Origin: Hyphomicrobiales bacterium
Lineage (GTDB): Bacteria > Pseudomonadota > Alphaproteobacteria > Rhizobiales > Aestuariivirgaceae
Direction of reading: 5' to 3'
Assembly: GCA_027067085.1 (NCBI GenBank)
Contig: JAMOMM010000105.1
Coordinates: forward strand, 1 to 16,019
DNA length: 16,019 nucleotides
Shown here: positions 14,669 through 16,019 of the stretch, piece after piece
Layout: each line of letters opens with the position of its first letter
Numbering within the stretch: the first letter of the stretch is position 1
Notes under the pieces: model-generated
Told to the model about the DNA's origin: nothing
Seen by the model: the letters and a program-made list of their open reading frames with translations, nothing else
The model's database searches: none
Position numbers and translations under genes: made by a program

Positions 14669-16019
14669 GTAACGATAATCAAAACAAAACGAGCAAGTTA
14701 GGCATTTCTGGCGCAATTGCAAAAACCTTTGTACGCTCTGAAATCACCGCTTTATTACTTATCGCCGCTTTAATGTCTGGCGTTTTTGCTGTTCTTGTCA
14801 CCCCGCGTGAAGAAGAGCCGCAAATCAATGTCACCTTTGCCAATGTGTTCATCCCTTTTCCTGGCGCTAGTGCCAAGGAAGTTGAGAGCTTAATCAGTAC
14901 GCCGGCCGAACAAGTGCTGTCTGAAATTTCAGGCATCAAGCATGTCTATTCTGTTTCAAGTCCGGGTATGTCGACAATAACTGTCCAATTTAAAGTGGGA
15001 CTCAATCGCACTGATGTAATTGTGAACCTTTATGATAAAGTGTTTTCCAATCTTGATTTTTTGCCGCGCAACTTAGGCGCTGGTCAGCCAATTGTTAAGC
15101 CACGAAGCATTGATGATATTCCAATCGTCACGGCAACGTTGTGGAGCGAGAACAAGAATCAATCCTCTGGCGAATTGCTCAAAATCGCCCATACGGTGGA
15201 GGCCGAACTTAAACGTATTTCTGGCACACGTCAGGTCCGCACTATTGGTGGCTCTAACCAAATCGTAAATGTGTTGGTCGATCCACAAAAGCTATCAGGC
15301 CATGGCCTTGTTCTTAATGATCTACGTATTGCGCTTAGAGCATCTAACGCTTCTAATGACCACACATCCATCACCGCGAATAATTTGAACATTCCTGTTC
15401 GCGCGGGCACGTTTTTGGTCAGCCCAGATGAAGTTGGCTCGCTGGTTGTTGGCATCAATAATGGCAAACCTGTTTATTTATCCGATGTTGCAACCGTGAA
15501 GTCTGGCCCAGCTAAACCAAAAACGTATGTGACTTTTGTTCCCGGAAAATCTGCGCACATCAAAGATGTAACGGTCAAGGGACGCTTTCCTGCGGTAACA
15601 CTTGAGATTGCCAAACAGCCTGGCACCAATGCTGTGGAAATTGCTAATAAACTCATTAAGCGTTTGGACGAACTTAAAGGCGTTTTTATTCCTGATAATG
15701 TCCATGTTACAACCACGCGTAACTATGGCGCAACGGCTGATGCAAAGGCTAAAAAGCTAATTTTGAAGCTTGGTTTTGCCACGGGCTCTGTGGTTATTTT
15801 GGTTATTCTTACCATGGGCTGGCGCCCTGCAGTTGTGGTTGGCATTGCGGTTATTGCAACCCTTGCCGCAACCCTACTCGCTTCATTTGCTTACGGGTTT
15901 ACGATTAACCGCGTATCACTTTTTGCCCTTATTTTTTCCATCGGTATACTGGTCGATGATGCCATTGTTGTGGTGGAGAATATCCACCGAAAAATGGAAA
16001 TGAATACAAAGAAAACGCC
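14665..16019 (+). CDS. RND efflux permease, right locus, 3' end beyond window
   Basis: N-terminal 451 residues of an inner-membrane RND pump; the frame is still open at the window end. TM1 lies at about 30-50, followed by TPREEEPQI. The porter domain starts with FIPFPGASAKEVESL. A helix near 375-392 (FATGSVVILVILTMGWRP) leads to TM4, with FALIFSIGILVDDAIVVVEN and D431/D432 as proton-relay residues. This is the same numbering as the left permease, and the two share long stretches (PFPGASA, TVQFKVG, NRVSLFALIFSIGILVDDA-type), so they are clear paralogues. The start ATG at 14665 overlaps the adaptor stop. No outer-membrane factor lies before it. The substrate is not evident. Confidence 0.95.
   Translation, partial: MSNDNQNKTSKLGISGAIAKTFVRSEITALLLIAALMSGVFAVLVTPREEEPQINVTFANVFIPFPGASAKEVESLISTPAEQVLSEISGIKHVYSVSSPGMSTITVQFKVGLNRTDVIVNLYDKVFSNLDFLPRNLGAGQPIVKPRSIDDIPIVTATLWSENKNQSSGELLKIAHTVEAELKRISGTRQVRTIGGSNQIVNVLVDPQKLSGHGLVLNDLRIALRASNASNDHTSITANNLNIPVRAGTFLVSPDEVGSLVVGINNGKPVYLSDVATVKSGPAKPKTYVTFVPGKSAHIKDVTVKGRFPAVTLEIAKQPGTNAVEIANKLIKRLDELKGVFIPDNVHVTTTRNYGATADAKAKKLILKLGFATGSVVILVILTMGWRPAVVVGIAVIATLAATLLASFAYGFTINRVSLFALIFSIGILVDDAIVVVENIHRKMEMNTKKT

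Overview
The window comes from a Gram-negative bacterium of moderate to low GC content, most likely an alphaproteobacterium. Tripartite RND efflux parts, Sec signal peptides and an AsmA protein show the Gram-negative envelope; the alphaproteobacterial placement is my inference from protein style and was not searched. There are no rRNA or tRNA genes, insertion sequences, CRISPR arrays or phage genes. It reads as ordinary chromosome with two efflux loci at the edges and a metabolic and envelope block between them.

Layout. Bases 1-5082 (minus strand) hold an RND operon: a periplasmic adaptor (3943-5082), then an inner-membrane RND permease (start at 3832) that runs off the left edge. About 1 kb (5083-6109) follows with no convincing gene, but with a cluster of inverted repeats at 5819-5993. 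Next come a 139-residue hypothetical protein (6110-6529) with a strong promoter, a small secreted DUF2147-like protein (6792-7163), a shared bidirectional terminator, and a convergent three-helix membrane protein (7241-7594, minus). A 50-codon gene at 7751-7903 has its own promoter-like -10 and terminator. Then come acetoacetyl-CoA synthetase (7947-9905, minus) and, divergent from it, an AsmA family protein (10032-12128) followed 14 bases later by a membrane-anchored staphylococcal-nuclease-like protein (12143-12643, TTG start). A CysH-like protein that has lost its catalytic motifs lies at 12789-13409. From 13604 a second RND operon begins: an adaptor (13604-14668) whose stop overlaps the start of a permease (14665 onward) that runs off the right edge.

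How they fit. The two RND loci are paralogous and point outward. Both permeases carry the proton-relay Asp pair at residues 431/432. Neither has an outer-membrane factor or a regulator inside the window. The right operon starts behind a near-consensus promoter whose whole spacer is a perfect 11-bp dyad, a clear repressor-type operator.

The most unusual items are the permease tail of over 200 residues on the left, the motif-less CysH homologue, the dyad operator, the hairpin cluster, a 27-bp repeat straddling a stop codon, and the 50-residue gene. None of these amounts to a demonstrated new system.
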